Positions 1 through 8,756 of a stretch of DNA of 64,000 nucleotides are shown in pieces. The stretch covers positions 160,818 to 224,817 of the forward strand of contig RFGH01000074.1 in assembly GCA_003696675.1 (NCBI GenBank). The letters are read 5' to 3'. Each line of letters opens with the position of its first letter. Within the stretch, counting starts at the first letter, position 1. The DNA comes from Planctomycetota bacterium. GTDB taxonomy: Bacteria > Planctomycetota > Phycisphaerae > Phycisphaerales > UBA1924. A program made the position numbers and the translations under genes. The notes under the pieces are model-generated. The model saw only the letters and a list, made by a program, of their open reading frames with translations, was not told the DNA's origin and searched no databases.

Positions 1-704
1 GCGTCGTCGTCCAGAACACGACCTCGCCCGAAGCTCGTCAGCTCGGCGCACACCGTCTCGACTTCGAGCCCGGTGACGAATCGCAGCAGTTGTTCGGCAT
101 GGGTTCCGATGTCCCCCAGAGACCCGCCGATTCCGGCGCGGGCCGGGTCCGTCCGCCACGACGCCTGCTTCTGCCCGCTGGTTTCCAGTTCGGTGGCCAG
201 CCATCCCTGGTGGTACTCGGCGTATACCTTACGGATACGACCGAACATCCCACCGCGCACCAGCTCCGCCGCATGGCGGACCATCGGGTAGCCCGAGTAG
301 TTGTATGTGACTGCACACACCAAGCCCTTCGAAGACGCGAGGTCTCTCAGCTCGGACGCCTGATCGCTCGTGATGGTGAACGGCTTGTCGCAGACAACAT
401 GAAGCCCCGCCTCCAGGCACGCCTTCGTCGCGGGGTAGTGTGTGTCGTTCGGCGTCACGATCACGACGAAGTCGGCCGGATCCGACCGCGCCGACTCCTC
501 GCGGGCGAGTTCCTCGAATGATCCGTACACGCGATCCGAAGCGACGCCCAGCTCGTAACCGGACTGTCGGGACCGTTCCGGCGTTGAGGAAAACGCCCCG
601 GCGACCAGTTCGGCCCGCCCGTCCAGATTGAGGGCCTTGCGGTGGACCGCTCCGATGAACGAACCCGTGCCGCCACCGATCATCGCATAGGTTAGACGCT
701 TCAT
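1..704 (-). CDS. Gfo/Idh/MocA family oxidoreductase (3' end cut by window)
   Basis: The reading frame starts at ATG 704 and stays open to the window edge, so about 234 N-terminal residues are visible and the C-terminus lies outside. The start [18 protein letters not shown] is a Rossmann nucleotide-binding loop. CDKPFT near residue 107 is the family's EKP-type signature carrying the nicotinamide-contacting lysine, and [15 protein letters not shown] is the second-domain signature with a catalytic-type histidine. No signal peptide is present, so it should be cytosolic, unlike the two Tat-type relatives further right. Its ATG overlaps the stop of the upstream isomerase gene by four bases (ATGA), implying translational coupling. 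The family oxidises or epimerises sugars and inositols with NAD(P); the exact substrate cannot be read from sequence. Confidence 0.9.
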   Translation of the reverse strand, partial: MKRLTYAMIGGGTGSFIGAVHRKALNLDGRAELVAGAFSSTPERSRQSGYELGVASDRVYGSFEELAREESARSDPADFVVIVTPNDTHYPATKACLEAGLHVVCDKPFTITSDQASELRDLASSKGLVCAVTYNYSGYPMVRHAAELVRGGMFGRIRKVYAEYHQGWLATELETSGQKQASWRTDPARAGIGGSLGDIGTHAEQLLRFVTGLEVETVCAELTSFGRGRVLDDD

Positions 705-1705
705 GCCTCGTCCTTCTCGAACGCCGAATCGAATGCACGCCCGGCCGGGGCGAAGTCGAGGGCGCGGACGAACTCAACCGCCTCGGCCGCACCGTGCTCG
801 CGGTCCATGGCGCTGTCCTCCCATTCCACGCTCAGCGGGCCCTGGTAGTTGATCCGGTTTAAAGCCCGGATGATGCCCTCGAAATCCACATCGCCCCGCC
901 CCGGGGATCGGAAGTCCCAGCCCCGCCGGTGGTCGCCGAAGGACAGATGCCCGCCGAGGATGGAGTTGCTCCCGTCCAAGCGCGTGACCGCGTCCTTGAT
1001 GTGGGCGTGGAAGATCCGCTCGGGGAACCGGTCGATAAGGCGGACCGGATCAACCCCCTGCCAGAGCAGATGAGATGGATCGAAGTTGATACCGAACGCC
1101 GGGTGGTCGTCGACAGCCGCGAGGGCCCGCTCCATCGTGTGGATGTCGTAGGCGATCTCGGTCGGGTGCACTTCGAGGGCGAAGCAAACCCCGTGCTGCT
1201 GGAATGCGTCGAGGATGGGCCTCCACCGGTCCGCGAAGGCGCGATAGCCCGCGTCGATTTCCTCCTGGCTCGTCGGGGGAAAGAAATACAGCTTGTGCCA
1301 CACCGGGGAGCCGGTGAATCCGTTGACGACGCACAGCCCCATCCGCTTTGCGGCTTCCGCGGTATCGATCATCTCCTGCGCCGCCCGCTCCTGGACACCG
1401 TCCGGCCTGCCGTCGCCCCAGACCCTCGCCGGCACGATGGACTTGTGCCGGGTGTCGATCGGGTCGGACACGGCCTGACCGACCAGGTGATTCGAGATCG
1501 CCCAGCATTTGAGTCCATGCCGGGCCAGCAGATCTTGGCGTCCCTGGCAATAGCTGTCCTCACTCAATGCCCGGTCGACCTCGAAATGGTCCCCCCAACA
1601 GGCGAGTTCGAGCCCGTCGTACCCCCAATCCGCGGCCTTCTCGGCGAGAACCTCCAGCGGCAGATCGGCCCACTGGCCGGTGAAGAGCGTGACGGGTCGG
1701 GGCAT
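701..1705 (-). CDS. sugar phosphate isomerase/epimerase, xylose-isomerase-like TIM barrel
   Basis: A 334-residue protein with the AP-endonuclease-2/xylose-isomerase-like TIM-barrel pattern. Visible features are [14 protein letters not shown] at the N-terminus, [24 protein letters not shown], and HAHIKDAV followed by the C-terminal SVEWED. The E, D, H and E residues are those that bind a divalent metal in this family. The chosen start, ATG 1705, has GGAG seven bases upstream; an in-frame codon at 1723 gives six extra residues without a better ribosome site. It is coupled by ATGA overlap to the downstream Gfo/Idh/MocA gene, a common pair for inositol or keto-sugar breakdown. It is divergent from the MFS permease across a gap holding a 21-bp palindrome. 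The substrate is unknown. Confidence 0.88.
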   Translation of the reverse strand: MPRPVTLFTGQWADLPLEVLAEKAADWGYDGLELACWGDHFEVDRALSEDSYCQGRQDLLARHGLKCWAISNHLVGQAVSDPIDTRHKSIVPARVWGDGRPDGVQERAAQEMIDTAEAAKRMGLCVVNGFTGSPVWHKLYFFPPTSQEEIDAGYRAFADRWRPILDAFQQHGVCFALEVHPTEIAYDIHTMERALAAVDDHPAFGINFDPSHLLWQGVDPVRLIDRFPERIFHAHIKDAVTRLDGSNSILGGHLSFGDHRRGWDFRSPGRGDVDFEGIIRALNRINYQGPLSVEWEDSAMDREHGAAEAVEFVRALDFAPAGRAFDSAFEKDEA

Positions 1706-1746
1706 GGGATGGCTCCGAATCAATTTCGGTACGGATGGGGCAAGTC

Positions 1747-1767
1747 CCGGTCGCCAATGGCAACCGG
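1747..1767. promoter_or_regulatory. 21-bp inverted repeat, candidate operator
   Basis: CCGGT and ACCGG flank a central GCCA-A-TGGC, giving a palindrome with a single mismatched pair (1752/1762). It lies in the 122-bp divergent gap between the isomerase and the permease. It overlaps a possible -35 (TCGCCA, 1751-1756) that is 18 bases from a possible -10 (TATGCT, 1775-1780) reading toward the permease. The size and symmetry fit a dimeric repressor site of LacI or GntR type, but no regulator is encoded nearby and the binding protein is unknown. Confidence 0.5.
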
Positions 1768-1827
1768 TTTCCAGTATGCTGGCCGTTCACGGTTCTCGTG
1801 TCAACGACCCGCAGGCAGGATACACCA

Positions 1828-3108
1828 ATGGGCGAACAAGGCCAACGATCCGGGGCGACCATCGCCGCCCAACTCTCCGTGATGATGTTTCTGCAGTTCT
1901 TCCTGTGGGGGGCGTGGTATGTCACGATGGGCCCCTACATGAACGAGGTCGGGATGGCCTCGGCGATCAAATGGGCGTACACAGTCGGGCCGATCGCTGC
2001 CATTGCCTCGCCGTTCTTTCTGGGCATGATTGCCGACCGGTTCTTTGCCACCGAGCGTGTGCTCGGTGTGATGCACTTTCTCGGCGGGCTGTGCCTGTTT
2101 CTCGCACCGACGGCCGCGAAGCAATCATCGACGCTGTTCGTCGTGATGATCCTGGCCCACATGCTCTGCTACATGCCGACACTCGGGCTGACCAGTTCAC
2201 TGGCGATGCACAACATGACCGACTCGGAGAAGCAGTTCCCGCTGATCCGCGTGTTCGGCACGATCGGGTGGATCGCCGCCAACTGGGTGATCTCGTACCT
2301 CGCATTCGACAAGTCACCCAACACGTTCTATGTCGCAGGGGGATCGGCCCTGCTGCTCGGTTTCTTCAGCTTCACCCTTCCGCACACGCCCGCACCAGCG
2401 AACGGAAAGCCGTTCTCGGCCCGAGACGCTCTCGGACTGGACTCGCTCGTCCTCCTGAAGAACCCCTCATTCGCGGTATTCAGTCTCTGCGCTTTCCTGA
2501 TTTGTATTCCGCTCGCGGCGTATTACGCCTACGCGGGCCAGTATGTCGGCGAGTCGGGCTTCGACAAGATCGCCAGCACCATGTCCTTCGGACAAATGTC
2601 CGAGATCTTCTTTATGCTCGTGATGCCCCTCTGCTTCGCGCGGCTCGGCGTCAAGTGGATGCTCGCGGTCGGCATGCTCGCCTGGGTCGTTCGCTACGGC
2701 CTCTTCGCCGGAGCGGCGGATGATCAGGTCAAATGGATGGTGCTCGGCGGCGTCATCCTCCACGGCATCTGCTACGACTTCTTCTTCGTCACCGGTCAGA
2801 TCTATGTCGACAACAAAGCCGGCCCGAAAATCCGCGGGCAGGCCCAGGGCTTCTTCGTCCTGATCACCCAAGGAGTGGGCATGCTGATCGGCGCCCAGCT
2901 GATCGGCTACCTCGTCGCGTGGAAAACCACCACCGTCGGAGAAGTCTCCACCATCGACTGGAAATCCGTCTGGATGTACCCCGCTGCCTTCGCCCTGGCC
3001 ATCCTCGTCGTCTTCGTCCTCCTGTTCCGAGACAAGGGCATGAAACAGGCCACAGTTCCCGAGGCTCCGCCCGCGCCCGCAGCACCCGGAGAGACCATTT
3101 CTTCTTGA
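1828..3108 (+). CDS. MFS permease, nucleoside:H+ symporter (NupG/XapB)-like
   Basis: A 426-residue integral membrane protein with about twelve hydrophobic segments. The first, with LSVMMFLQFFLWGAWYV, and the region TLGLTSSLAMHNM followed by FPLIRVFGTIGWIAANW resemble the nucleoside:H+ symporter branch of the major facilitator superfamily, which planctomycetes use widely beside sugar-metabolic genes. ATG 1828 is preferred over upstream in-frame codons because GGCAGGA lies seven bases before it and the hydrophobic core begins soon after. It likely imports the substrate of the divergent isomerase/oxidoreductase pair or of the downstream secreted enzymes. The transported compound cannot be deduced. 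The C-terminus is a short Pro/Ala-rich cytoplasmic tail. Confidence 0.85.
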   Translation: MGEQGQRSGATIAAQLSVMMFLQFFLWGAWYVTMGPYMNEVGMASAIKWAYTVGPIAAIASPFFLGMIADRFFATERVLGVMHFLGGLCLFLAPTAAKQSSTLFVVMILAHMLCYMPTLGLTSSLAMHNMTDSEKQFPLIRVFGTIGWIAANWVISYLAFDKSPNTFYVAGGSALLLGFFSFTLPHTPAPANGKPFSARDALGLDSLVLLKNPSFAVFSLCAFLICIPLAAYYAYAGQYVGESGFDKIASTMSFGQMSEIFFMLVMPLCFARLGVKWMLAVGMLAWVVRYGLFAGAADDQVKWMVLGGVILHGICYDFFFVTGQIYVDNKAGPKIRGQAQGFFVLITQGVGMLIGAQLIGYLVAWKTTTVGEVSTIDWKSVWMYPAAFALAILVVFVLLFRDKGMKQATVPEAPPAPAAPGETISS

Positions 3109-3202
3109 ACTGCGGATCAGCCGCGCGGTAGGTTGTCCGTCCCGCATCCACACCCACACCACCCGGCCACGAGACCCGGCCGATCCACGAGGAGATCACC
3201 CC

Positions 3203-4546
3203 ATGACTGACCACACCCCCACTCCACCCGCGGCCAGCCCCACCCGCCGCCAGTTTCTCGGCGCCACCGCCTTGGCCGGTGCCGCGGCCGTCCTCGGCTC
3301 GGCCGGCTCAGCCGCCAACGCCCGCACCACAACCCGCCTGCTCCCGACGGTCAGCAGCGCCCGCGTCCGTGCTCCCGGCAAGAGCGAGACCATCCGCATG
3401 GCCGTCATCGGCACCGGCGGCATGGGTACAGGCCACGCGCACGCCTTCATGAACTTCGCGCAGCGTGAGATGGAAAATGTCCAGGTCGTTGCGTTGGCCG
3501 ATGTCTGCGACGAGCGCCGCCAGAACTGCCTGAATGCCTGTCTTGAGAAGCAGCCCGGTGTCGATGTCCAGAGCACCCGCGACTACCGCGAGGTCCTCCA
3601 GCGGGACGACATCCATGGCGTCCTGATCGCATCGCCGGAACACTGGCACGCCCAGCACGCGATCGATGCGCTGACCGCCGGCAAGGATGTCTATTGCGAG
3701 AAGCCGATGACCCTGCGTCTCGATCAGGCCATGCAGGTTCGCAAGGCGGTGCTTGATCACCCCGAGCAGATCTTCCAGATCGGCACGCAGATGATCATGC
3801 TGCCAAAGTACCAGGAGGCCCGCAAGGCGATCAAGGCTGGCAAGATCGGTACGCCCATCTGGTCCCAGACCTCGTACTGCCGCAACACGCCCAGCGGCGA
3901 GTGGAACTACTACGGCATCAACCCCGACTGGAAGCCCGGGGAAAACCTCGACTGGAACGCCTGGCTCGGCCATCTCGGACCGCGCGAGTGGGACCCGAAG
4001 GTCTACGCCCGTTGGCGCCGCTATCGCGACTTCTCCACCGGCATCATCGGCGACCTCTTGGTCCATGTGATGACGCCCATGATCTTCGCTCTCGACGCCG
4101 GCTGGCCCACCAAGGTCGCCGCAACCGCGACGCACATGGTCGATCACGACATGGAGAACCATGACCAGATCAATATGAATGTCGTCTTTGAAACCGGCCA
4201 CACCATGGTCGTCGCCGGCTCCACCAACAACGAGGTCGGCTTGGAGACCATGATCCGCGGCAATATGGCCAACATGTACCTCAACGGTCGGCATGTCGAT
4301 ATCCGCCCCGAGCGCGTCTATGTCGACGATGTCGACCGCGAGGAGATCACCTGCCCGGACATCGGCAATGATCAGGACCAGCTCCGTCTCAACTGGCTGT
4401 CCTGCATGCGCACCCGCGAGCCCGCCGCGTCGAATATCGACCTCGCCAGCAAGGTCATGGTCGCCGTCGACCTCGCGACCCGATCGGCCTGGGACGGCCA
4501 CACCTATACCTTCGACCCGGCCACCATGCAGGCCAAGCAGGTCTGA
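3203..4546 (+). CDS. Gfo/Idh/MocA family oxidoreductase with Tat signal
   Basis: A 447-residue protein. The N-terminus has the twin-arginine motif RRQFLG followed by an Ala-rich hydrophobic stretch, so export as a folded protein with bound cofactor is predicted, as in periplasmic glucose-fructose oxidoreductase. The Rossmann loop IGTGGMGTGHAHAF begins near residue 70, CEKPMTLRLDQAM holds the family lysine, and GIIGDLLVHVMTPM holds the catalytic-type Asp and His. The start ATG 3203 is preceded by GAGGAG seven bases away. Three bases separate it from the ApbE-like gene. Substrate is unknown; the family also includes exported aldose-aldose oxidoreductases and sugar-processing glycosidase relatives. 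A second paralogue follows at 5471. Confidence 0.9.
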   Translation: MTDHTPTPPAASPTRRQFLGATALAGAAAVLGSAGSAANARTTTRLLPTVSSARVRAPGKSETIRMAVIGTGGMGTGHAHAFMNFAQREMENVQVVALADVCDERRQNCLNACLEKQPGVDVQSTRDYREVLQRDDIHGVLIASPEHWHAQHAIDALTAGKDVYCEKPMTLRLDQAMQVRKAVLDHPEQIFQIGTQMIMLPKYQEARKAIKAGKIGTPIWSQTSYCRNTPSGEWNYYGINPDWKPGENLDWNAWLGHLGPREWDPKVYARWRRYRDFSTGIIGDLLVHVMTPMIFALDAGWPTKVAATATHMVDHDMENHDQINMNVVFETGHTMVVAGSTNNEVGLETMIRGNMANMYLNGRHVDIRPERVYVDDVDREEITCPDIGNDQDQLRLNWLSCMRTREPAASNIDLASKVMVAVDLATRSAWDGHTYTFDPATMQAKQV

Positions 4547-4548
4547 CC

Positions 4549-5484
4549 GTGTCAGCAGACGCCGGACCGGTCATGCGAGCGTTTGACGCCATGGGCACGC
4601 GCTTCGAGTGCGTGCTCGTGGCGTTCTCACGCGCGATGCAGCCGTTCGAGCCGGTCGCTATCGCCGAAGAGATCGAGCTGCTCATCAAGGACTGGCACGC
4701 CCGACTCTCCGTATTCGATGAGACATCGTGCGTCTCAGTGATCAACCGCATCGCCGCCGACACGCCCGTCACCATCGACCGAGAGCTGCTCGCCCTGATC
4801 CGGCGCTGCCTGCACGCCGCTCGCATGACGGACGGGGCGTTCGACATCTCGCTGGGCTCGCTCATGCAAGCCCACGGCTTCCGGCCCACACCCGCAGAGA
4901 CAGCACCCGCCCGCTTCGGCTGGCGTTCGGTCCGCCTGGACGAACACGCCAGCACTATCCGATTCACCCAGCCCGGCATCCGGCTGGACTTCGGCGGTGT
5001 CGCCAAGGGCTTCGCGCTCGATCTGGCCAGGAACGAACTCCGCGCGCAGGGCCTTGTGTCCGGGCTGCTCCACGGCGGGACTTCATCCGTCGTCGGCATC
5101 GGGCTCAGCCCCGACGGCCGACCGTGGCGTGTCCGGGCTACGCCGGACGACCCGTCCGCCCCGGTCGTCGACCTGACGGATCTGGCAATGTCCGTTTCCG
5201 CCCCCACCGGCCGAATGGCCAACGGCAAAGGCCACATCATGGACGGTCGGTCGGCGTCGCCTTCGAGCGGTTGCCTGGCCGCCTGCGTGGTCGGTCCCTC
5301 GGCCGAGGTATGCGAGGTCTGGTCCACCACGCTCGTTGTCGAGCCGGCCCTCCTCGATGCACTCCCACCCGGATTCCAGGCATCCATCCGTCGCGACGAC
5401 CTTTGGTCGTCGAGCGGACAGCCCGTTCCTTTCGATCCCTCTCCCTCCATTTGTTCAGAGGTCCACGAACATGTCCGAGTTTGA
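4549..5484 (+). CDS. ApbE-like FAD:protein FMN transferase, divergent
   Basis: A 311-residue protein of the ApbE family, which attaches FMN from FAD to a Thr/Ser of exported flavoproteins. Visible are the N-terminal DAMGTRFE motif, the SVFDETSCVSVINR region and the FAD-binding LDFGGVAKGFALD. The late motifs are unusual: the common HIIDPRTG reads HIMDGRSASP, and the acidic Mg2+-ligand segment reads EVWSTTL. Activity may therefore be altered. The start is GTG 4549, just after the upstream stop; an internal ATG at 4573 is an alternative. No lipobox or signal peptide is obvious. The gene sits between two Tat-exported oxidoreductases, and its end overlaps the next start by 14 bases. No flavin-attachment motif (DxxSGA[ST]) was seen in its neighbours, so its target is probably elsewhere. 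Confidence 0.8.
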   Translation: MSADAGPVMRAFDAMGTRFECVLVAFSRAMQPFEPVAIAEEIELLIKDWHARLSVFDETSCVSVINRIAADTPVTIDRELLALIRRCLHAARMTDGAFDISLGSLMQAHGFRPTPAETAPARFGWRSVRLDEHASTIRFTQPGIRLDFGGVAKGFALDLARNELRAQGLVSGLLHGGTSSVVGIGLSPDGRPWRVRATPDDPSAPVVDLTDLAMSVSAPTGRMANGKGHIMDGRSASPSSGCLAACVVGPSAEVCEVWSTTLVVEPALLDALPPGFQASIRRDDLWSSSGQPVPFDPSPSICSEVHEHVRV

Positions 5485-6697
5485 TCGCCGCGATTTCCTC
5501 GCCATGGCCGCCGGTTCGGCCGCCGCATTCGCCTTCGTCCCCTCCGCCCTCGGATCGAGGGTGTGGACCCATGCGGACGCCCTGCGCATCGGCGTGGTCG
5601 GCGCCGGCCGCCAGGGCCGCGCCGCGGTCGGCGAGTTGACCAAGATCGACGGAGTCACCGTCACGGGCATCTGCGACACCGACGAACGCCGGCTCGCGTC
5701 GGGACTCCGCCGCTCCTCGGGAGCCAAGGGCTTCTCTACCGTCGATGCGATGCTCAAGTCCAACGACATCGACGCAGTGGTTGTCGCCACGCCGACGCAT
5801 ACCCACAAGGAAGTGGCCCTCGCCGCGTTGGCCGCGGGCAAGCACATCTATTGCGAGTGCCCGCTGGCCCACACCCGCGCCGACTGCTCGGCCATCGCTC
5901 AGGCGGCCCGCGGAGCGGGCGCGGTGGCTGCCGGAGGGTTCCAAGGCCGCTCCAACCCTGTCTACCAGCTCGCACGCGGCTTCTTCAAGTCCGATTCGGT
6001 CCGGGACATGGTCACGCTCCGTGCACAGAACAACGAGAAGACCAGCTGGGTCTCCCCGGCATCGGACCCGGCACGGTACAACGAGCTCAACTGGAAACTC
6101 GACCCGGCGGTCTCGCTCGGGCTTGCAGGCGAGCTCGGAGCCCAGCAGTTCGATGTCTTCCACTGGTACACCGACCGCTACCCGGTGCGTGTGATCGGCC
6201 GCGGCAGCATCCGCGCTTGGGAGGACGGGCGAAAGGTCCCGGACACGATCAGCCTGATGCTCGAGTTCGACAACGGCGCCGTGCTCCAGTACGCCGCGAC
6301 CATCGGTAACTCCTACGAAGGCGCCGCTGAGTACTTCTACGGCACCAATGCCGCCATCAAACTGGGCTGGTCCCACGGATGGATGTTCAAGGAATCCGAC
6401 GCACCAACCCAAGGCTGGGAGGTCTACGCCAACCGCCAGCAGTTCCACAACGACGAAGGCATCACCCTGATCGCCGGCGCGACCAAACTCGCCGAACAGG
6501 GCAAGCTCAAGGACGGCGTCGGACTGCCCCACCCCTCGCTCTATTACGCCTTGGCGGACTGGATCAACGCGATCGGCTCCGGCGGAACGCCCGCGTGCTC
6601 GATGGATGAAGCCGCCCGCGCCACCGTGGTGGGCATCGCCGCAAACGAAGCCGTGATGACCTCCAAGCCCGTCGATATCGACCTGAGCACCCTCTAA
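5471..6697 (+). CDS. Gfo/Idh/MocA family oxidoreductase with Tat signal (second copy)
   Basis: A 408-residue paralogue of the 3203 gene. It opens with the twin-arginine signal DRRDFLAMAAGSAAAFAF. The Rossmann loop VVGAGRQGRAAVGEL lies near residue 38, and YCECPLAHTRADC stands where relatives have CEKP, so the usual lysine is replaced by proline-leucine context. The second domain has LGLAGELGAQQFDVFHW, where the typical GGIxxDxxxH signature is changed. These substitutions suggest altered chemistry or loss of classical dehydrogenase activity. ATG 5471 follows AGAGG by nine bases. The first 14 bases overlap the end of the ApbE-like gene. A longer in-frame start at 5336 would bury the signal peptide and is rejected. 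The substrate is unknown. Confidence 0.87.
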   Translation: MSEFDRRDFLAMAAGSAAAFAFVPSALGSRVWTHADALRIGVVGAGRQGRAAVGELTKIDGVTVTGICDTDERRLASGLRRSSGAKGFSTVDAMLKSNDIDAVVVATPTHTHKEVALAALAAGKHIYCECPLAHTRADCSAIAQAARGAGAVAAGGFQGRSNPVYQLARGFFKSDSVRDMVTLRAQNNEKTSWVSPASDPARYNELNWKLDPAVSLGLAGELGAQQFDVFHWYTDRYPVRVIGRGSIRAWEDGRKVPDTISLMLEFDNGAVLQYAATIGNSYEGAAEYFYGTNAAIKLGWSHGWMFKESDAPTQGWEVYANRQQFHNDEGITLIAGATKLAEQGKLKDGVGLPHPSLYYALADWINAIGSGGTPACSMDEAARATVVGIAANEAVMTSKPVDIDLSTL

Positions 6698-6713
6698 GGA
6701 CGCCGCTTCACTC

Positions 6714-7478
6714 ATGCCACGACTCACATCGCTCCACCCGTTCACGCGGCTCGGCATCGCCCTGCTTGTGATCACATTGCTCGGCGGCTACGCCGTCTCC
6801 GGGCTGCACCTGCAGTGGCACTACTCCAACCGGGACGGCATCGAGGGCATGACCCTGGATGACATCCGGGGCCATTACCACGGCGTGCAGTCTCCCTCGC
6901 CGCTGATCGCCGCCCTGGAATCGGGCCACCCCGAGAATCTGCCCGATCCTGAGCGAAACGCGCTCCTCGAGTGGCTCCGGTCCGGCACCAACCTTTCCGA
7001 GGGCTACGACGATCTCGACCTTGGTGACATGGCCCCGGCCGAGATCATCGCGGTCAACTGCCTGAGCTGCCACAGCCGATCGGCATCGGGCCCGGACGCA
7101 TACGCCCAACTCCCGCTGGAGTACTGGGACGACATCCAGCCAATCGCCTACGCCAAGGACATCCAGCCGACGAGCGAGGAAATCCTCGCCATGAGCCAGC
7201 ACACCCACGCGCCGACCATGGCGGTGATCCTGATCGTTCTTGCCCTGCTCGGTGCGATGACCCGCACCCCCAAAGCCCTCACAGGGCTGATCGTCTTTGT
7301 CGGCTCCGCCGGACTGCTCGCGGATATGGCGGGATGGTGGCTGGCGCGAAGCAACGACGCCTGGGTGTACGCGATCGTCGCGGGCGGCTTCTGCTACGCG
7401 GCGGCCACGACGCTGGTCGGCATCTTCGTGGTGCTCGATTGCCTGATCCCGGCTCGCCGTCCCGTGGCCGACGACTGA
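6714..7478 (+). CDS. membrane protein with single CxxCH heme-binding motif
   Basis: A 254-residue protein. One N-terminal membrane segment (residues about 12-32) is followed by a roughly 125-residue probably periplasmic part containing NCLSCHSRS, a classical covalent heme c site. Three or four more hydrophobic segments follow from residue 168 to the end. The layout is that of a membrane-anchored monoheme cytochrome c-like domain. It begins 16 bases after the Tat-exported oxidoreductase, in the same direction, so co-transcription is likely and electron transfer to the respiratory chain is a reasonable guess. No quinol-oxidase or known cytochrome family was recognised. The methionine ligand, if any, cannot be assigned with confidence. 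Confidence 0.75.
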   Translation: MPRLTSLHPFTRLGIALLVITLLGGYAVSGLHLQWHYSNRDGIEGMTLDDIRGHYHGVQSPSPLIAALESGHPENLPDPERNALLEWLRSGTNLSEGYDDLDLGDMAPAEIIAVNCLSCHSRSASGPDAYAQLPLEYWDDIQPIAYAKDIQPTSEEILAMSQHTHAPTMAVILIVLALLGAMTRTPKALTGLIVFVGSAGLLADMAGWWLARSNDAWVYAIVAGGFCYAAATTLVGIFVVLDCLIPARRPVADD

Positions 7479-7486
7479 CCACCGTG

Positions 7487-8725
7487 TCAGCCCGGCTCAC
7501 GCTCACGGAACAACACCGGCAACGCCAACGCGATGATCATCCCAGGGGCCAACCAGATCCCCTGCCGCTCGATCATGCCCATCCAGAAGAACGGTGCGGC
7601 CAGAACACACGCCCCGACCCATCCGGCGTGACTCGAACGGCGACGACGCGGGATCATCCGTCCCCACACATACACCGGGAACACGAGCCCGTAGGCCGCC
7701 ATGAACAGGCGATAGCCGATCTCACCGGCAGAGAGCCCGGCGTGCGGCATCAGGTTCGGCGCCGCCATGCCCGCCAGACCCGCACCGATACACGCAACCA
7801 GCGCCGTCGATACGCCGAAGGGGTCCGACCACAGCATCCGCCCGCGTTCTTCTGAGCTCACCGGACCAACGCCGGGGCTGGTCAACCGCTCCGCGTGAAC
7901 GCGAACAGTGAAAATCCATTGCGCGAAGATGTGCAGCAACACGGCCGCTCCGGCCCACGGGGCGGCGGTCGGTTCCGCACGACCCTCGAGCACCGCCAGC
8001 ACCGGCCCGGTGTACACCACGGTCAGCCCGATCATCACCGGAAACAGCACCCAGAAGCCGAAGCCGAACGCCACCCGTCCTCCGCGGCCCCCATCCGTGG
8101 ACCGCCGGGCAAGCAGAAAGGTCAGATCAAGATACGGACAGAGCATGAAACCGAACACGCATACCGGCATCAACCACAACGCGGACCCCGGATGCGTCGG
8201 CGGATCAATCATGGCAGCGGTGCCCGGCCCCAAGGCACCGGGCGAACTCAGCACCGAGACGAGCACCCCCAGCCCCACGAGCCACAACAGCAAAGCCGCC
8301 CGTGGGCCGGCGCCACGCCGCAACACACGCCCAAGAGAGATGGCCCACGCCACGCCCACCGCGAGCGATCCCATGATCCAGGTATCCGGGATGGGGAACA
8401 CCTGCCGCAAGAACGACCCGACCCATGCGAGCCAGTACACATGAAACGCCAAGGTGACGATCGAAAAAGCCTTCGTCATCGGGCCGTGCTCACGAACGAT
8501 GCGCTCGGCCGCTTCCGGGCTTCGGAGCACGAACCCCATCGCTCCCGCCCCGATCACATTGGGCAGAAAGAAAACCAGATACCCCATCCATCCAGCGTCA
8601 CGCATCAGCAACGCCGGCAGGAACATCCCGATGCACCATGTCCAAGAGCATGCGAGGAACGCGGCCCATAGGATCGGCGGATGCTTCAGTATCGCCTTAT
8701 CGTGTGGTGAGGGGCTGTCTGCCAT
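7487..8725 (-). CDS. polytopic membrane protein of unknown function
   Basis: A 412-residue protein with about eleven to twelve hydrophobic segments spread over its full length. Examples are ILWAAFLACSWTWCIGMFLP near the N-terminus and IWLAPGMIIALALPVLF at the end. Charged loops are short and no catalytic motif is recognised. ATG 8725 is chosen because it precedes the first membrane segment closely; an upstream in-frame codon at 8764 lies inside the neighbouring gene. It is convergent with the CxxCH protein, eight bases apart, and follows the hotdog-like gene by 31 bases in the same direction. It looks transporter-like, but no family assignment is made. Confidence 0.7.
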   Translation of the reverse strand: MADSPSPHDKAILKHPPILWAAFLACSWTWCIGMFLPALLMRDAGWMGYLVFFLPNVIGAGAMGFVLRSPEAAERIVREHGPMTKAFSIVTLAFHVYWLAWVGSFLRQVFPIPDTWIMGSLAVGVAWAISLGRVLRRGAGPRAALLLWLVGLGVLVSVLSSPGALGPGTAAMIDPPTHPGSALWLMPVCVFGFMLCPYLDLTFLLARRSTDGGRGGRVAFGFGFWVLFPVMIGLTVVYTGPVLAVLEGRAEPTAAPWAGAAVLLHIFAQWIFTVRVHAERLTSPGVGPVSSEERGRMLWSDPFGVSTALVACIGAGLAGMAAPNLMPHAGLSAGEIGYRLFMAAYGLVFPVYVWGRMIPRRRRSSHAGWVGACVLAAPFFWMGMIERQGIWLAPGMIIALALPVLFREREPG

Positions 8726-8756
8726 GCCGGTGCGGGGTCCATGCGGGCGAGAGCGG

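Noticed and set aside
3308..4501. A 397-codon minus-strand frame opposite the first Tat oxidoreductase
   Set aside because: It reads as low-information Asp/Val/Ala-rich sequence with no domain, while the plus strand is a clear Gfo/Idh/MocA protein.
5237..6775. A 512-codon minus-strand frame opposite the second Tat oxidoreductase
   Set aside because: The plus-strand product has a clear Tat signal and Rossmann motif; the reverse frame is a GC shadow.
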